This document shows, piece after piece, positions 28,302 through 36,884 of a stretch of 64,000 nt of DNA. A program made the position numbers and the translations under genes. This DNA is from Chitinophaga alhagiae (GTDB lineage: Bacteria > Bacteroidota > Bacteroidia > Chitinophagales > Chitinophagaceae), in NCBI RefSeq assembly GCF_003568665.1, contig NZ_QXMH01000001.1, positions 1,922,001 through 1,986,000 of the forward strand, written 5' to 3'. The notes under the pieces are model-generated. The model ran no database searches. It saw only the letters and a program-made list of their open reading frames with translations, and was not told where the DNA came from. Every line of letters begins with the position of its first letter. Within the stretch, counting starts at the first letter, position 1.

Positions 28302-29249
28302 TTAAAAATCTTCCGCACTTTCCTTTTCCTTGCTGGCGCGGAGGAGAGTGTCTTTTTCTTCGGGAGTGAGGCTGTGCATGCCCTGTGCGCTGATCTTGTC
28401 CAGCAGCTCATTCAATTTGTGCTCCGGTACAGCGCCTATTTTTTGAAAGGGAGCGGCGGCGGCGGTGCTGGAGGGTTCCAGGTATTCTTCCCTGAGTATT
28501 TCTTTCTGCTCTTTGGGGTGGAAAATATGCCCTGCGGAGAAGATCACTTTGTTGACGGGAGCGCCCCAGTTGCGGCCCTTTTTATACTGGGCAATGAACA
28601 TAAAGCCCATAAAGGCGCCGCCCAGCAGAAACAGGCCGGTGGCGGCATAACTGCCGCTGCTGTAAATGTCTGTAGCATGAAGGGCCAGGAAAATGGCGGT
28701 GATCACCCAAACCGGTACGCCGCCTTTCAACAGCAAGGGGAAAACGCGGCTGCGGGGCGCCAGGGTGGTTAACCCGATGGCAATGGCCATTACGCCGGCC
28801 CCTGCGCCTGTTATACTGCTGCCGGCTACGCCGGTTTGCAGCGCGGGCACCAGGTTCATGCCGCCCAGGTAAAAGGCCATGCCGCAAAGGCTGCCCATAA
28901 CATACAAGGGAACGATCAGGCGGAAGCCGCCTATTTGTTGCAAAAGCGTACCAAAGCAAAAGAGCCAGACCATATTGCTGAAAACGTCCCAGAAGCCGGT
29001 ATGGGCAAACATGGCCGTTAACAGCGTCCAGGGTTTGGTGAGCAGTACCATAGGGTCTGCCGGGAAACGGGTATTGTTGAGGATGTCCCTTTCGAAAGCT
29101 GCAAGGCCCGTATTTTCCATCTGGTAAATGATCTTGATAAAGAACAGCAGGATGAATACGGTGATGTTCAGGAGCAGCAGCTGGGTTACCATGTTCCTTT
29201 CTTCCCCCAAAGATAGCCGGGGCATCCGCTCTTTTTCTGCTACTTGCAT
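28302..29249 (-). CDS. Rhomboid-like protein, catalytic residues missing
   Basis: 315-residue membrane protein with about six helices and the rhomboid layout: a LTAMFAHTGFWDVFSNMVWLF segment stands where WR...H...HxxxN is expected. The catalytic serine motif GASG reads GAGAG (ITGAGAGVMAIAIG) and the helix-6 His motif is replaced (YAATGLFLLGGAFMG), so neither Ser nor His of the dyad is present. The C terminus (LNELLDKI..GMHSLTPEEKDTLL) is the short helical DUF6576-type tail known from Bacteroidota rhomboids. It is likely a pseudo-protease partnering or regulating the active rhomboid encoded 38 bases upstream. The start may be the first Met (MQVAEKE) or the internal MPRLS. Confidence 0.8.
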   Translation of the reverse strand: MQVAEKERMPRLSLGEERNMVTQLLLLNITVFILLFFIKIIYQMENTGLAAFERDILNNTRFPADPMVLLTKPWTLLTAMFAHTGFWDVFSNMVWLFCFGTLLQQIGGFRLIVPLYVMGSLCGMAFYLGGMNLVPALQTGVAGSSITGAGAGVMAIAIGLTTLAPRSRVFPLLLKGGVPVWVITAIFLALHATDIYSSGSYAATGLFLLGGAFMGFMFIAQYKKGRNWGAPVNKVIFSAGHIFHPKEQKEILREEYLEPSSTAAAAPFQKIGAVPEHKLNELLDKISAQGMHSLTPEEKDTLLRASKEKESAEDF

Positions 29250-29287
29250 GGCTCTGGTGTTTATGTTACAAATTTAGGCATTTTGCC

Positions 29288-30142
29288 TCAATAGAACGTT
29301 TTGCGATTGTGTTTGTTCCATATCTTCAGCAAAATGTATGCAAATAATACGCCACCCAGGTGCGCAAAGTGCGCAACGTTGTCTCCGGCGGAGTTTTTGA
29401 AGCCCAGGTACAGCTCCATGAGTATGTAGCCGCCCACAAAATATTTGGCCTTGATGGGGAAGGGAATAGGCAGAATGAAGAGATAGCTGTTGGGGAACAG
29501 GTACCCGAAAGCGAACAGCACGCCGAAAACAGCGCCAGAGGCGCCCACGGTAGCCACATCGCGGTAGGCTTCAATGAATTTGCCGAGATAGATCTTTGCG
29601 CGGATCACCATGTCATAAGATTCCGGCGGTTGCACGCTCCAGGCATCGCGGAAGCTTTGCATGGGAATTTCCTGCGGGCCTTCGAACATGGTATAGTTGC
29701 CCAGGCCGTATTTATCGTAAATAGTGTTGAAAGCGTCAAAAGAGGGATTGTTACTGAAGTGCTGCACGGCAGAGGAAAGCTGCATATTGTCATACGTTAC
29801 CACGCCCAGGTGGCAAAATGCCGCACCCAGCCCGCACACCATGTAAAAAATGAGGAAACGCTTGGGCCCCCAGCGGTTCTCCAGGATGCTCCCGAACATC
29901 CAGAGCGCGAACATATTGAAGAAAAGGTGCGCAAAACCGCCGTGCATGAACAGGTGGGTCACCAGCTGATGCGGGCGGAACAGGTCAGATCCCCAGTAAT
30001 GGAGCGCAAACATGTCCGTAAGATCGTACCGGAAAACACCTTTGAGGGTTACCTGCGCCAGGTATACCAACCCATTTATGATCAATAGATTCTTGATTAC
30101 CAGGGGCAACATCTGGAATCTGCCGGGCCTGAATTCACTCAT
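29288..30142 (-). CDS. Rhomboid-family intramembrane serine protease
   Basis: 284-residue, six-helix membrane protease. HLFMHGGFAHLFFNMFALWMFG gives the L1/helix-2 His-Asn motif (read as HGGFAHLFFNM), the catalytic Ser lies in GASGAVFGV, and the catalytic His in HFAHLGGVLFAY. An insert of about 80 residues lies between helices 2-3 and the Ser helix. It would cleave membrane proteins within or near the bilayer; substrates are unknown. It follows rlmD by 28 bases and precedes the inactive homologue, a tandem arrangement common in Bacteroidota. Confidence 0.94.
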   Translation of the reverse strand: MSEFRPGRFQMLPLVIKNLLIINGLVYLAQVTLKGVFRYDLTDMFALHYWGSDLFRPHQLVTHLFMHGGFAHLFFNMFALWMFGSILENRWGPKRFLIFYMVCGLGAAFCHLGVVTYDNMQLSSAVQHFSNNPSFDAFNTIYDKYGLGNYTMFEGPQEIPMQSFRDAWSVQPPESYDMVIRAKIYLGKFIEAYRDVATVGASGAVFGVLFAFGYLFPNSYLFILPIPFPIKAKYFVGGYILMELYLGFKNSAGDNVAHFAHLGGVLFAYILLKIWNKHNRKTFY

Positions 30143-30170
30143 TTCGTGTATACTTATACGTTTGTTACTA

Positions 30171-31580
30171 CTAATATCTTCTCTGCAACAGCACTACATT
30201 TTCTATATGGTGAGTGTGCGGGAACATGTCTACCGCCTGCACTTTTTCAATGCTGTATTTTTCGTTCAGCAGCGCCAGGTCACGGGCCTGCGTAGCCGGG
30301 TTGCAGGATACGTACACAATGCGCGGCGCCGCTACTTCCAGCAGCTTAGACGTCAGCTTCTCATGCATCCCCGCACGGGGCGGGTCTGTAATGATCACGT
30401 CCGGCGCGCCGTGTCCGGCAAAAAAGGCATCGTCACAAATATCGATCACATCACCTGCAAAAAACGCCGCATTTTTTACATTGTTCATGGCGGCATTTTC
30501 CCGGGCGTCTTCAATAGCTTCGGGAATCAGCTCTATGCCCACCACTTTGCCTGCCTGGCGGGACACAAAGATGCCGATGCTGCCGGTACCGCAATACAGG
30601 TCGTACACGGTTTCCCGGCCGGTAAGCCCGGCAAAGCTGCGCGCCACCTTGTACAGGGCCTCGCCCTGGTAAGTATTGGTCTGGAAAAAGGATTTCGGGC
30701 CTATCTTGAAGGTAAAGTCCTCCAGCTTTTCTTCCACGTACCCTTTCCCGTAAAATACTTTCGGCTCCAGGTCAAAGATACTATCATTCTTTTTGGGATT
30801 GATGGTGTACAGCAGCGTAGTAATGGCGGGCACCGTGGCCAGCAGGTGGCTTAACAGCGCCTCGCGCGCTTCCTTGTCTTCATAATGGATCACGAGGTTC
30901 ACCATCACCTCGCCGGTGGTGCAGATGCGCAGCACCAGGTTGCGCAGCCAGCCCTGCTGCTGCCGGATGTCGTAAAAAGACAGTTGATGGGTCTCCGCCC
31001 AGTCTCTCACCGTGTTTTTGATGAGGTTGGCTGGTTCTTCCTGCAGATAGCAGGTCTGTATGTCCAGCACTTTGTCAAACAACCTGGGGATATGGAACCC
31101 CAAAGCGTTGCGCCGGGGCCATTCTTCCCCTGCTTCGCGTATTTCTTCGTTGGTCAGGTAAGCCTTGTTGGAAAAGGTAAATTCCAGCTTGTTGCGGTAC
31201 CGCCGGGTTTTTTCCGCACCCAGTATGGGCGGCATGTCCGGCAGCGCCAGGTGGCCTATGCGCTGCAGGTGGTCTGTTACCTGCTGCTGTTTATACTGCA
31301 ATTGCAGCTCGTACGGCAGCATTTGCCATTTACAGCCGCCGCAAAGGCCAAAATGCGCGCAAAAAGGGTCTACCCGTTCCGGGGAAAGGCTCCGTATGTT
31401 GATGGCCTTGCCTTCCGCCCAGTCTTTTTTGTTTTTGCTCAGCTTTACGTCTACCACATCTCCAGGCACCACGCCTCCTTCAATAAAAACAACTTTACCG
31501 TCTACCCGGGCCAGGGCCTTACCCTCTGCCGCATAAGCGGTTACGGGCACATTTTCCAGAACTACATTTTTTTTCCTCAC
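30171..31580 (-). CDS. rlmD: 23S rRNA (uracil-5-)-methyltransferase RlmD type
   Basis: 469-residue SAM-dependent enzyme that methylates a 23S rRNA uridine (U1939 in E. coli numbering for RlmD). An N-terminal TRAM domain (residues ~5-60), the Fe-S cysteines in CAHFGLCGGCKWQ, SAM motif DLYCGTGSIG, ITDPPRAGMHEKL and the catalytic Cys in VYVSCNPATQARDL are all present. The start is GTG 31580: the longer open frame begins with TTG inside the divergent gene, and a perfect TACCTTTG box lies five bases upstream of the GTG, which also matches the family N terminus (RKKNVVLENV). Confidence 0.93.
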   Translation of the reverse strand: MRKKNVVLENVPVTAYAAEGKALARVDGKVVFIEGGVVPGDVVDVKLSKNKKDWAEGKAINIRSLSPERVDPFCAHFGLCGGCKWQMLPYELQLQYKQQQVTDHLQRIGHLALPDMPPILGAEKTRRYRNKLEFTFSNKAYLTNEEIREAGEEWPRRNALGFHIPRLFDKVLDIQTCYLQEEPANLIKNTVRDWAETHQLSFYDIRQQQGWLRNLVLRICTTGEVMVNLVIHYEDKEAREALLSHLLATVPAITTLLYTINPKKNDSIFDLEPKVFYGKGYVEEKLEDFTFKIGPKSFFQTNTYQGEALYKVARSFAGLTGRETVYDLYCGTGSIGIFVSRQAGKVVGIELIPEAIEDARENAAMNNVKNAAFFAGDVIDICDDAFFAGHGAPDVIITDPPRAGMHEKLTSKLLEVAAPRIVYVSCNPATQARDLALLNEKYSIEKVQAVDMFPHTHHIENVVLLQRRY

Positions 31581-31585
31581 GGGTG

Positions 31586-31593
31586 CAAAGGTA
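31586..31593 (-). promoter_or_regulatory. Bacteroidota -7 box for rlmD, near-leaderless
   Basis: Minus-strand TACCTTTG ends five bases before the GTG start codon, implying a leader of only a few bases. It lies in the 42-base divergent gap shared with the TlpA-like gene, for which TACTTTTA (31607-31614) is the likely plus-strand counterpart. Confidence 0.55.
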
Positions 31594-31622
31594 GGACGGT
31601 TTTTGCTACTTTTATCCCACCT

Positions 31623-33035
31623 ATGCAAAAACTGCTATTCTTCCTCTGCTGCGTCTGCGGCCCGTTTTCCCTGCATGCCCAGGGCTACGATATTACTGTA
31701 CAGCTGAAAGGGTACACCGGCGGCACTGTTTACCTGGGTCACTATATGGGCAAAACCACGTACGTGATGGATTCCGCGCAGATGAACCAGCAGGGCATAG
31801 CCGTACTGAAAGGCAAGGAAACCCAGCCCGGGGGCATTTACCTCATCGTATTGCCCGGCAAACAACGGTATTTTGAGATACTGCTGGATAAACAGCAGAC
31901 TTTTTCCGTGGCGGCGGATACGGCCGACCTGGCCGGCAAAACGGAGTTCCGTAATTCGGAAGACAATGCCATGTTTGCCGCCTATAACCGTTATATAGCC
32001 ACCATGGCCGGCGAGATGGAGCAGGTGCAGCGCCGGCAGGCCGCTGCCCGTACCGCGCAGGACACGGCCGCGGTACGCGCTGCGTCAGAGGCCATTGGCA
32101 AAAAACTGCAGCAATACCGGTCTGATATTGTTACCACCAGGCCGGGCACCCTGCTGGCCGTCATATTCAAGGCCATGCGCGAGCCGGTGGTGCCGCCCAT
32201 GCCCCAAAAAGCCAACGGCAGCCTGGATTCCACTTACCCCTACCGTTATTACAAGGCTCATTACTGGGACGATGTAAACCTGGCAGACGGCCGCCTGGTG
32301 CGGACCCCTGTGCTGGAAGCCCGCCTTGCCCGCTATTTTGACCAGCTGGTGGCGCCCCAGCCTGATTCCGTGATTGCGGAAGCGGACTGGCTTATTGCCA
32401 AAACCCAAAAAGATAAGGAGAGCTTCAAGTTTGTAGTATGGTGGCTTACCAAAACCTACGAAACATCTCCTATTATGGGCATGGACGCCGTATTTGTACA
32501 CCTGGTGGAAAAGTATTACGTGACTGGCCAGGCATATTGGGTGAACGACGAGCAGAAAGAAAAGATCATTTCCCGCGCTTACAGCATTGCCCCCAACCTG
32601 ATAGGCCAGAAAGCAGCCCAGCTGGTGCTGCAGGATACGGCCTCCCGCCGTACTTCCCTCTACGATATCAAGTCCAAATACACGGTTGTTGTGTTCTGGG
32701 ACCCCACCTGCGGCCACTGCATAACGGAGGTGCCTAAACTGGATTCCGCCTTCAAGGCAAGCTGGAAACAACAGGGCGTTACCATGCTGGGCGTAAAAAC
32801 AGAAGGCACGCGGGAAGAATGGACCGCCTTTATCAGGGATAAAAAACTGACCGGCTGGATACACGCCTGGGACCCCGGCTATACCACCAATTACCGCAAA
32901 TTCTATGATGTCTATTCAACCCCTGTTGTTTACCTGCTGGACGAGAACAAGAAGATACTCGCCAAACGTTTAGGTGTGGAGCAACTGGATGGCTTTCTGC
33001 AAAGGGAGCTGGCAGACACCGCCCGTAAACCCTGA
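31623..33035 (+). CDS. TlpA-like thiol-disulfide oxidoreductase with DUF4369/DUF5106-type N terminus
   Basis: 470 residues. A signal peptide (LLFFLCCVCGPFSLHAQ) leads to a beta-rich N-terminal domain (about 20-110, QLKGYTGGTVYLGHYMGKT) of the DUF4369 type, a helical middle region, and a C-terminal thioredoxin domain with the active site CGHC in WDPTCGHC and the cis-Pro in YSTPVVYLLDE. It would act as a periplasmic thiol reductase or oxidase, possibly in cytochrome or envelope maturation. The ATG at 31623 starts the signal peptide; the open frame upstream is antisense to rlmD. The following gene is 79 bases away. Confidence 0.9.
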   Translation: MQKLLFFLCCVCGPFSLHAQGYDITVQLKGYTGGTVYLGHYMGKTTYVMDSAQMNQQGIAVLKGKETQPGGIYLIVLPGKQRYFEILLDKQQTFSVAADTADLAGKTEFRNSEDNAMFAAYNRYIATMAGEMEQVQRRQAAARTAQDTAAVRAASEAIGKKLQQYRSDIVTTRPGTLLAVIFKAMREPVVPPMPQKANGSLDSTYPYRYYKAHYWDDVNLADGRLVRTPVLEARLARYFDQLVAPQPDSVIAEADWLIAKTQKDKESFKFVVWWLTKTYETSPIMGMDAVFVHLVEKYYVTGQAYWVNDEQKEKIISRAYSIAPNLIGQKAAQLVLQDTASRRTSLYDIKSKYTVVVFWDPTCGHCITEVPKLDSAFKASWKQQGVTMLGVKTEGTREEWTAFIRDKKLTGWIHAWDPGYTTNYRKFYDVYSTPVVYLLDENKKILAKRLGVEQLDGFLQRELADTARKP

Positions 33036-33067
33036 TAAACAATGTGTTACAAGACGTTATCAGGCAT

Positions 33068-33083
33068 TTGGCACGTTCTTTGG
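33068..33083 (+). promoter_or_regulatory. Sigma-54-like -24/-12 promoter before the first barrel gene
   Basis: TTGGCAC, five bases, then TTGG: this matches the sigma-54 consensus TGGCAC-N5-TTGC with one mismatch (final C is G). The predicted start site is about 33095, 20 bases before the ATG at 33115. RpoN is encoded at 5788. No activator site was identified, so the call is tentative. Confidence 0.4.
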
Positions 33084-33114
33084 AAAGCCTTAGTCATCAC
33101 CAAAACATTAGGTT

Positions 33115-33813
33115 ATGACGAAAAGGATTGTTCTCACTTGTATGGCTGTCGGTTTATCCGTGGCCGCAATGGCCCAGGTCAGAGTTGGGGTGAAAGGCGG
33201 TTGGAATATCGCCAACGTTACAAATACTAACAGCGGCGGCGTTGACAATAACCGCTCCTTAAATTCTTTCCATGTAGGTGCTATTGCAGACATCCCCTTA
33301 TCTCCGGTACTTTCCCTGCAGCCCGGCGTTTTTTACACCGGTAAAGGCTCCAGGCTCAGCGAAGGCGATACGGATGGAAGCACCTATTACAAGACCACTA
33401 CCAACCCGCAGTACATCGAAATTCCCGTGAATTTTGTAGGTAAAATACCCGTAGGGGAGCAAGCTAAGGTTTTCCTCGGAGTAGGCCCGTATGCCGCATT
33501 TGGCGTAGCCGGTAAAAACAAATGGGAAGCCAGCCTGGCAGGCGTGAAAACCAGCGGGGAATCCAATATTAAATGGGATGACGATACCCCCTTTAATGAC
33601 GGCGACCAGAACCGCGGGTACGACAAGTACAAACGTTTTGACTACGGCGGTAACTTTCTGGCCGGTGTGGAGTTCGGCAACTTCCTGATATCAGCGCAAT
33701 ACGGCCTGGGTTTTGGCAAGATACTGTCTGGCGCAGATAATAGCACTGATGACAAGAGCAAGAACCGGGTATGGAGCTTTTCTGTAGGCTACCTGCTGGG
33801 TGGCGCCCGTTAA
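33115..33813 (+). CDS. PorT-like outer-membrane beta-barrel protein 1
   Basis: 232 residues: signal peptide ending AAMAQ, then VRVGVKGGWNIANVT, alternating amphipathic strands (LSLQPGVFYTGKGS, YIEIPVNFVGKI, KVFLGVGPYAAFG) and a C-terminal strand ending LLGGAR. This is the outer-membrane beta-barrel (OMP_b-brl_2/PorT-like) pattern of about eight strands. Function in the family is mostly unknown. It is the first of three tandem paralogues (33115, 33889, 34873) that share the order VGVKAG, LQPGLLY, LELPxNF, GxGPYxAxG. A sigma-54-like promoter lies upstream. Confidence 0.88.
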   Translation: MTKRIVLTCMAVGLSVAAMAQVRVGVKGGWNIANVTNTNSGGVDNNRSLNSFHVGAIADIPLSPVLSLQPGVFYTGKGSRLSEGDTDGSTYYKTTTNPQYIEIPVNFVGKIPVGEQAKVFLGVGPYAAFGVAGKNKWEASLAGVKTSGESNIKWDDDTPFNDGDQNRGYDKYKRFDYGGNFLAGVEFGNFLISAQYGLGFGKILSGADNSTDDKSKNRVWSFSVGYLLGGAR

Positions 33814-33888
33814 ACAATTTACGCTATTCCGGAGTTATCATTTCATCCTGACTATATATAAATCTCTCTAAAACAACAAAAGCGAAAC

Positions 33889-34503
33889 ATGAAAAAACTA
33901 GCATTATCCGTTGCGGCCATGCTGATAGCCGGAGCCACCTTTGCCCAGGTGAAGTTTGGAGTAACCGCGGGCCCCAGCTTTTCCAGCGTTACCACTAAAG
34001 TCAGCGGCAACAAGGAAACCAGTAAAATGATGACTGGTTTGCGGGCCGGCTTTACAGCAGACATACCGCTGGCGGACGAGTTTTATGTTCAACCCAGCCT
34101 GCTCTATGTAGGGAAAGGCGGTAACGACCTGCGAGACGTGGACCTGAGAAGCCGGATCCACTACCTGCAGCTGCCCATCAATTTTATGTACAAACCCGAA
34201 GTAGGCGCCGGTAACCTCTTCATTGGCCTTGGCCCCTACATTGCTTACGGGCTTGGCGGCAAATGGGAAGGAGACTGGTTTGGCACCAACATCAGCAGGG
34301 ACATAGAGTGGGGAGACGGCAAAGACCTTAAAAGGCTGGATGCCGGCGCCAACTTCCAGGTTGGTTATGAATTTCCCATGGGCTTTAACGTAGGCCTGTT
34401 TACAGACCTGGGCCTGGTGAACATTGAAGGTGCAGACAATGATAACACCTTCAAAAACACCTCTTTCGGGCTATCCATAGGCTACAAGTTCGGCGGAAGA
34501 TAG
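33889..34503 (+). CDS. PorT-like outer-membrane beta-barrel protein 2
   Basis: 204 residues. The signal peptide ends ATFAQ; KFGVTAGPSFSSVT, YVQPSLLYVGKGGNDLRDV, YLQLPINFMYKPEVGAG, GLGPYIAYGLGG and a C-terminal GLSIGYKFGGR are barrel strands parallel to those of the neighbours. Probably an eight-stranded outer-membrane barrel of unknown role. It follows the first paralogue by 75 bases and is ended by a clear terminator, so genes 1 and 2 can be one transcript, with gene 3 separate. Confidence 0.88.
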   Translation: MKKLALSVAAMLIAGATFAQVKFGVTAGPSFSSVTTKVSGNKETSKMMTGLRAGFTADIPLADEFYVQPSLLYVGKGGNDLRDVDLRSRIHYLQLPINFMYKPEVGAGNLFIGLGPYIAYGLGGKWEGDWFGTNISRDIEWGDGKDLKRLDAGANFQVGYEFPMGFNVGLFTDLGLVNIEGADNDNTFKNTSFGLSIGYKFGGR

Positions 34504-34872
34504 TACGCGGAACATTAAACAAGGATCTATACGGTGATGAGGCCTGCCCTGCAGGCTTTGTCGCCGTTTTTTTGTGGAGATCCGAACCTTTTGCCGGCGC
34601 CGGTTGTTTTTTTTGCGGCCTGTCAGGCGCTATGGAGCTGGTATGCCCTGATTAAATTATCATAAATTGTTTCGCAACCGGACCCAGGGTGTTTCAAATG
34701 AACAAAGTTTGCCGTATGTTTGATCCCGAAATTCAAAAGAAGAGCATAGGCATACATTTTAGCAAATGAACCATACCCCGCAGTAATTGACCAGAATTGA
34801 ACCGGATGGCGGGCACCCCCTTTTTTACTATCTCCTATAGCACAGCAAGGTCCCTATTGAAAAACTGAAATT
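34504..34872. other. Intergenic region between barrel genes 2 and 3
   Basis: 369 bases. It holds the terminator at 34532-34573; beyond it is a GC palindrome CCGGCGCCGG followed by T-rich sequence near 34597-34615, and AT-rich DNA before gene 3. No ORF, RNA fold or exact -7 box was recognised. Confidence 0.4.
34532..34573 (+). terminator. Terminator after barrel gene 2
   Basis: Stem of about 15 bp with G-U pairs between CGGTGATGAGGCCTGC and GCAGGCTTTGTCGCCG, followed by seven T. Confidence 0.8.
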
Positions 34873-35586
34873 ATGAAAAAAGCAGGTCTGCTGTTTATGG
34901 CACTGGCATTCGTGATGCACAGTAGTGCGCAGGTGAGTGTTGGTTTGAGCTCCGGCTACACCGCCTCCAATGTTGATGTTACCGGAGAAACCCCGGGAGA
35001 TTTTGGCTCCGCAGAAGGGTATATGAAAACCTTTCACGGCTGGCACCTGGACCTGGTGGTGAATGTGCCGTTGAGGAACGGCTTCTATTTTCAGCCGGTG
35101 ATCAGGTACATCACCAAAGGCACCGGTTTTAAAGAGGTGCCCCCGGTGAAGGCCGAACTGCTGGACGCGCTGTATATTCCCAAGGGCGCGCGGCTGCAAC
35201 TCAATTACCTGGAAATACCCTTTAACTTCGTATATAAGCTGGCGGTAGGCCCAGGCAGCGTCAGGGCGGGCCTTGGGCCCTATGTGGCGCGTGGGCTGAA
35301 AGGCCGCTACCATTATAACATTGTGAAAAACGGGCAGAACATTACGCGAACCTCAAAGTCCGTTCAGTTCAGCAGGGAGGCCAATGACAATATTTCCGTG
35401 GTGCGTATGTACCCCTGGGATGCGGGTGCCAACTTTACGCTGGCCTACGAGTTTAATAATGGTATTATGCTGGGCGCCAATTACAGCATGGGCATGATGG
35501 ACATTGACCGCAACGAGTACACCCAAAGTAAGAACCGTTATCTGGGCGTTAGCCTGGGCTTCCTGTTCAACCGGGAAGATTATTGA
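34873..35586 (+). CDS. PorT-like outer-membrane beta-barrel protein 3
   Basis: 237 residues: signal peptide ending HSSAQ, then VSVGLSSGYTASNVD, LDLVVNVPLRNGFYFQP, LNYLEIPFNFVYKLAVG, GLGPYVARGLKG, a loop rich in polar residues, and a final strand YLGVSLGFLFNRED. Same barrel plan as the two upstream paralogues but more divergent, with a longer loop about residues 60-105. It has its own 5' region, with a terminator between it and gene 2, and a terminator after it. Function unknown. Confidence 0.87.
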   Translation: MKKAGLLFMALAFVMHSSAQVSVGLSSGYTASNVDVTGETPGDFGSAEGYMKTFHGWHLDLVVNVPLRNGFYFQPVIRYITKGTGFKEVPPVKAELLDALYIPKGARLQLNYLEIPFNFVYKLAVGPGSVRAGLGPYVARGLKGRYHYNIVKNGQNITRTSKSVQFSREANDNISVVRMYPWDAGANFTLAYEFNNGIMLGANYSMGMMDIDRNEYTQSKNRYLGVSLGFLFNREDY

Positions 35587-35612
35587 GTGTTTTAAGGAAG
35601 TTTTTTTGATAC

Positions 35613-35651
35613 AGGGAGACCGCCACCGGCGGGTCTCCCTTTTCTTTTTTG
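35613..35651 (+). terminator. Terminator of barrel gene 3
   Basis: AGGGAGACCGCC pairs with GGCGGGTCTCCCT (one bulge), then TTTTCTTTTTT. Confidence 0.9.
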
Positions 35652-35742
35652 TGCAATAGGGGTAAATGCATTTGCCGGCGTCTTACTAGCAGCAATACAT
35701 TCTCACATAAGTTTTTAAACAAAAGGTGTGACAGTTATAGGG

Positions 35743-35773
35743 AAAAGAGCCGCCGCGTATCCACGCAGCGGCT
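35743..35773 (-). terminator. Terminator of metF
   Basis: On the minus strand AGCCGCTGCGT/ACGCGGCGGCT (11 bp, 4-base loop) is followed by CTTTT, directly after the metF stop. Confidence 0.8.
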
Positions 35774-35780
35774 GTTCTTT

Positions 35781-36734
35781 TTATCTGATAGTGCTTACCA
35801 CTTTATGGATCACGTGGGGCTTGCCCAGGGTGTAGTAGTGTAACACCGGTACACCTGCGGCCTTCAGTTCTTTGGACTGCTGAATGAGCCATTCCGTGCC
35901 CACGACCTCCACTTCTTTGTCCGTTTTGCATTTGAGGGCTTCCTCGGCCAGCTCGTCAGGCATATCTACATGAAAGGTGCGGGGCAGCACGGTCAGTTGT
36001 TTTTTGGTGGTCAGCGGCTTCAGGCCCGGAATGATGGGCACGGTAATGCCCGCCTCCCGGCAGCGGTTCACAAAGTCGAAGAACTTTTTGTTATCAAAGA
36101 ACATCTGGGTCACAATATAGTCGGCCCCTCCTTCTACTTTGCGCTTGAGGTAACCCAGGTCTGTTTGCAGGTTGGGCGCCTCAAAGTGTTTTTCCGGGTA
36201 ACCCGCCACGCCAATGCAGAACTTTGTTTTAAGGCCGCCCTGGAGGTCTTCTTCCAGGTAAATGCCGTTGTTCATGTGTACTACCTGGTTGAGCAGCTCC
36301 AGCGCGTAACGGTGGCCGTTGGGGTGGGCCTCAAAAAAAGTTTCGTTTTTGGGAGCGTCTCCCCGCAGCACCAGCACGTTGTCTATACCCAGAAAACTAA
36401 GGTCTATGAGGGCGTTTTCTGTTTCTTCCTTGCTGAAACCGCCACAAATGAGGTGCGGCACCGCGTCTATGGAGTAATGGTTCATAATGGCGGCACAAAT
36501 ACCCACTGTGCCGGGGCGTTTGCGAATTTCCACCTTGTCGAACGAACCATCTGCCCGTTTTTTAAACATATGCTCGCTACGGTGATAGGTCACATTGATG
36601 TAAGACGGCTTGAACTCCATGAGCGGGTCCAGGTGGTCATATATGGACTCAATGCTTTTGCCTTTGAGCGGGGGTAATATCTCAAAGGAGATCAGGGTAT
36701 CCTTGGCCTGATTAATATGTTCCGTAACTTTCAT
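35781..36734 (-). CDS. metF: 5,10-methylenetetrahydrofolate reductase
   Basis: 317-residue flavoenzyme reducing methylene-THF to methyl-THF for methionine synthesis. It begins with the conserved FEILPPLKGKS, followed by the SYINVTYHR strand, CGGFSKEET, LVLRGDAP, GVAGYPEKH, TQMFFDNKKFFDFV and IIPGLKPLTTKKQL, the ordered motifs of the MTHFR barrel. Length is normal for the bacterial enzyme. A TATTTTTG box lies 32 bases upstream; no SAM riboswitch was recognised in the short leader. Divergent from lptB. Confidence 0.97.
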   Translation of the reverse strand: MKVTEHINQAKDTLISFEILPPLKGKSIESIYDHLDPLMEFKPSYINVTYHRSEHMFKKRADGSFDKVEIRKRPGTVGICAAIMNHYSIDAVPHLICGGFSKEETENALIDLSFLGIDNVLVLRGDAPKNETFFEAHPNGHRYALELLNQVVHMNNGIYLEEDLQGGLKTKFCIGVAGYPEKHFEAPNLQTDLGYLKRKVEGGADYIVTQMFFDNKKFFDFVNRCREAGITVPIIPGLKPLTTKKQLTVLPRTFHVDMPDELAEEALKCKTDKEVEVVGTEWLIQQSKELKAAGVPVLHYYTLGKPHVIHKVVSTIR

Positions 36735-36765
36735 ATATCTTGGGATGTTGCTTGAAAAAACCTCG

Positions 36766-36773
36766 CAAAAATA
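36766..36773 (-). promoter_or_regulatory. Bacteroidota -7 box for metF
   Basis: Minus-strand TATTTTTG, an exact TAnnTTTG match, about 31 bases before the metF ATG. Confidence 0.5.
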
Positions 36774-36841
36774 GCATATCCCCCATTAATTATCTAATAG
36801 CATCCAATTCGTTAAAATATTTATATAAAACGCCCAAACCG

Positions 36842-36870
36842 TTGTCCATTCGCCGATTTTATTATTTTTG
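36842..36870 (+). promoter_or_regulatory. Bacteroidota promoter of lptB (-33 TTG, -7 TATTTTTG)
   Basis: TTG at 36842-36844 and TATTTTTG at 36863-36870 are separated by 18 bases, close to the spacing of Bacteroidota primary promoters; the lptB ATG is 14 bases further on. Confidence 0.65.
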
Positions 36871-36884
36871 CTAAGTTTCAACCT

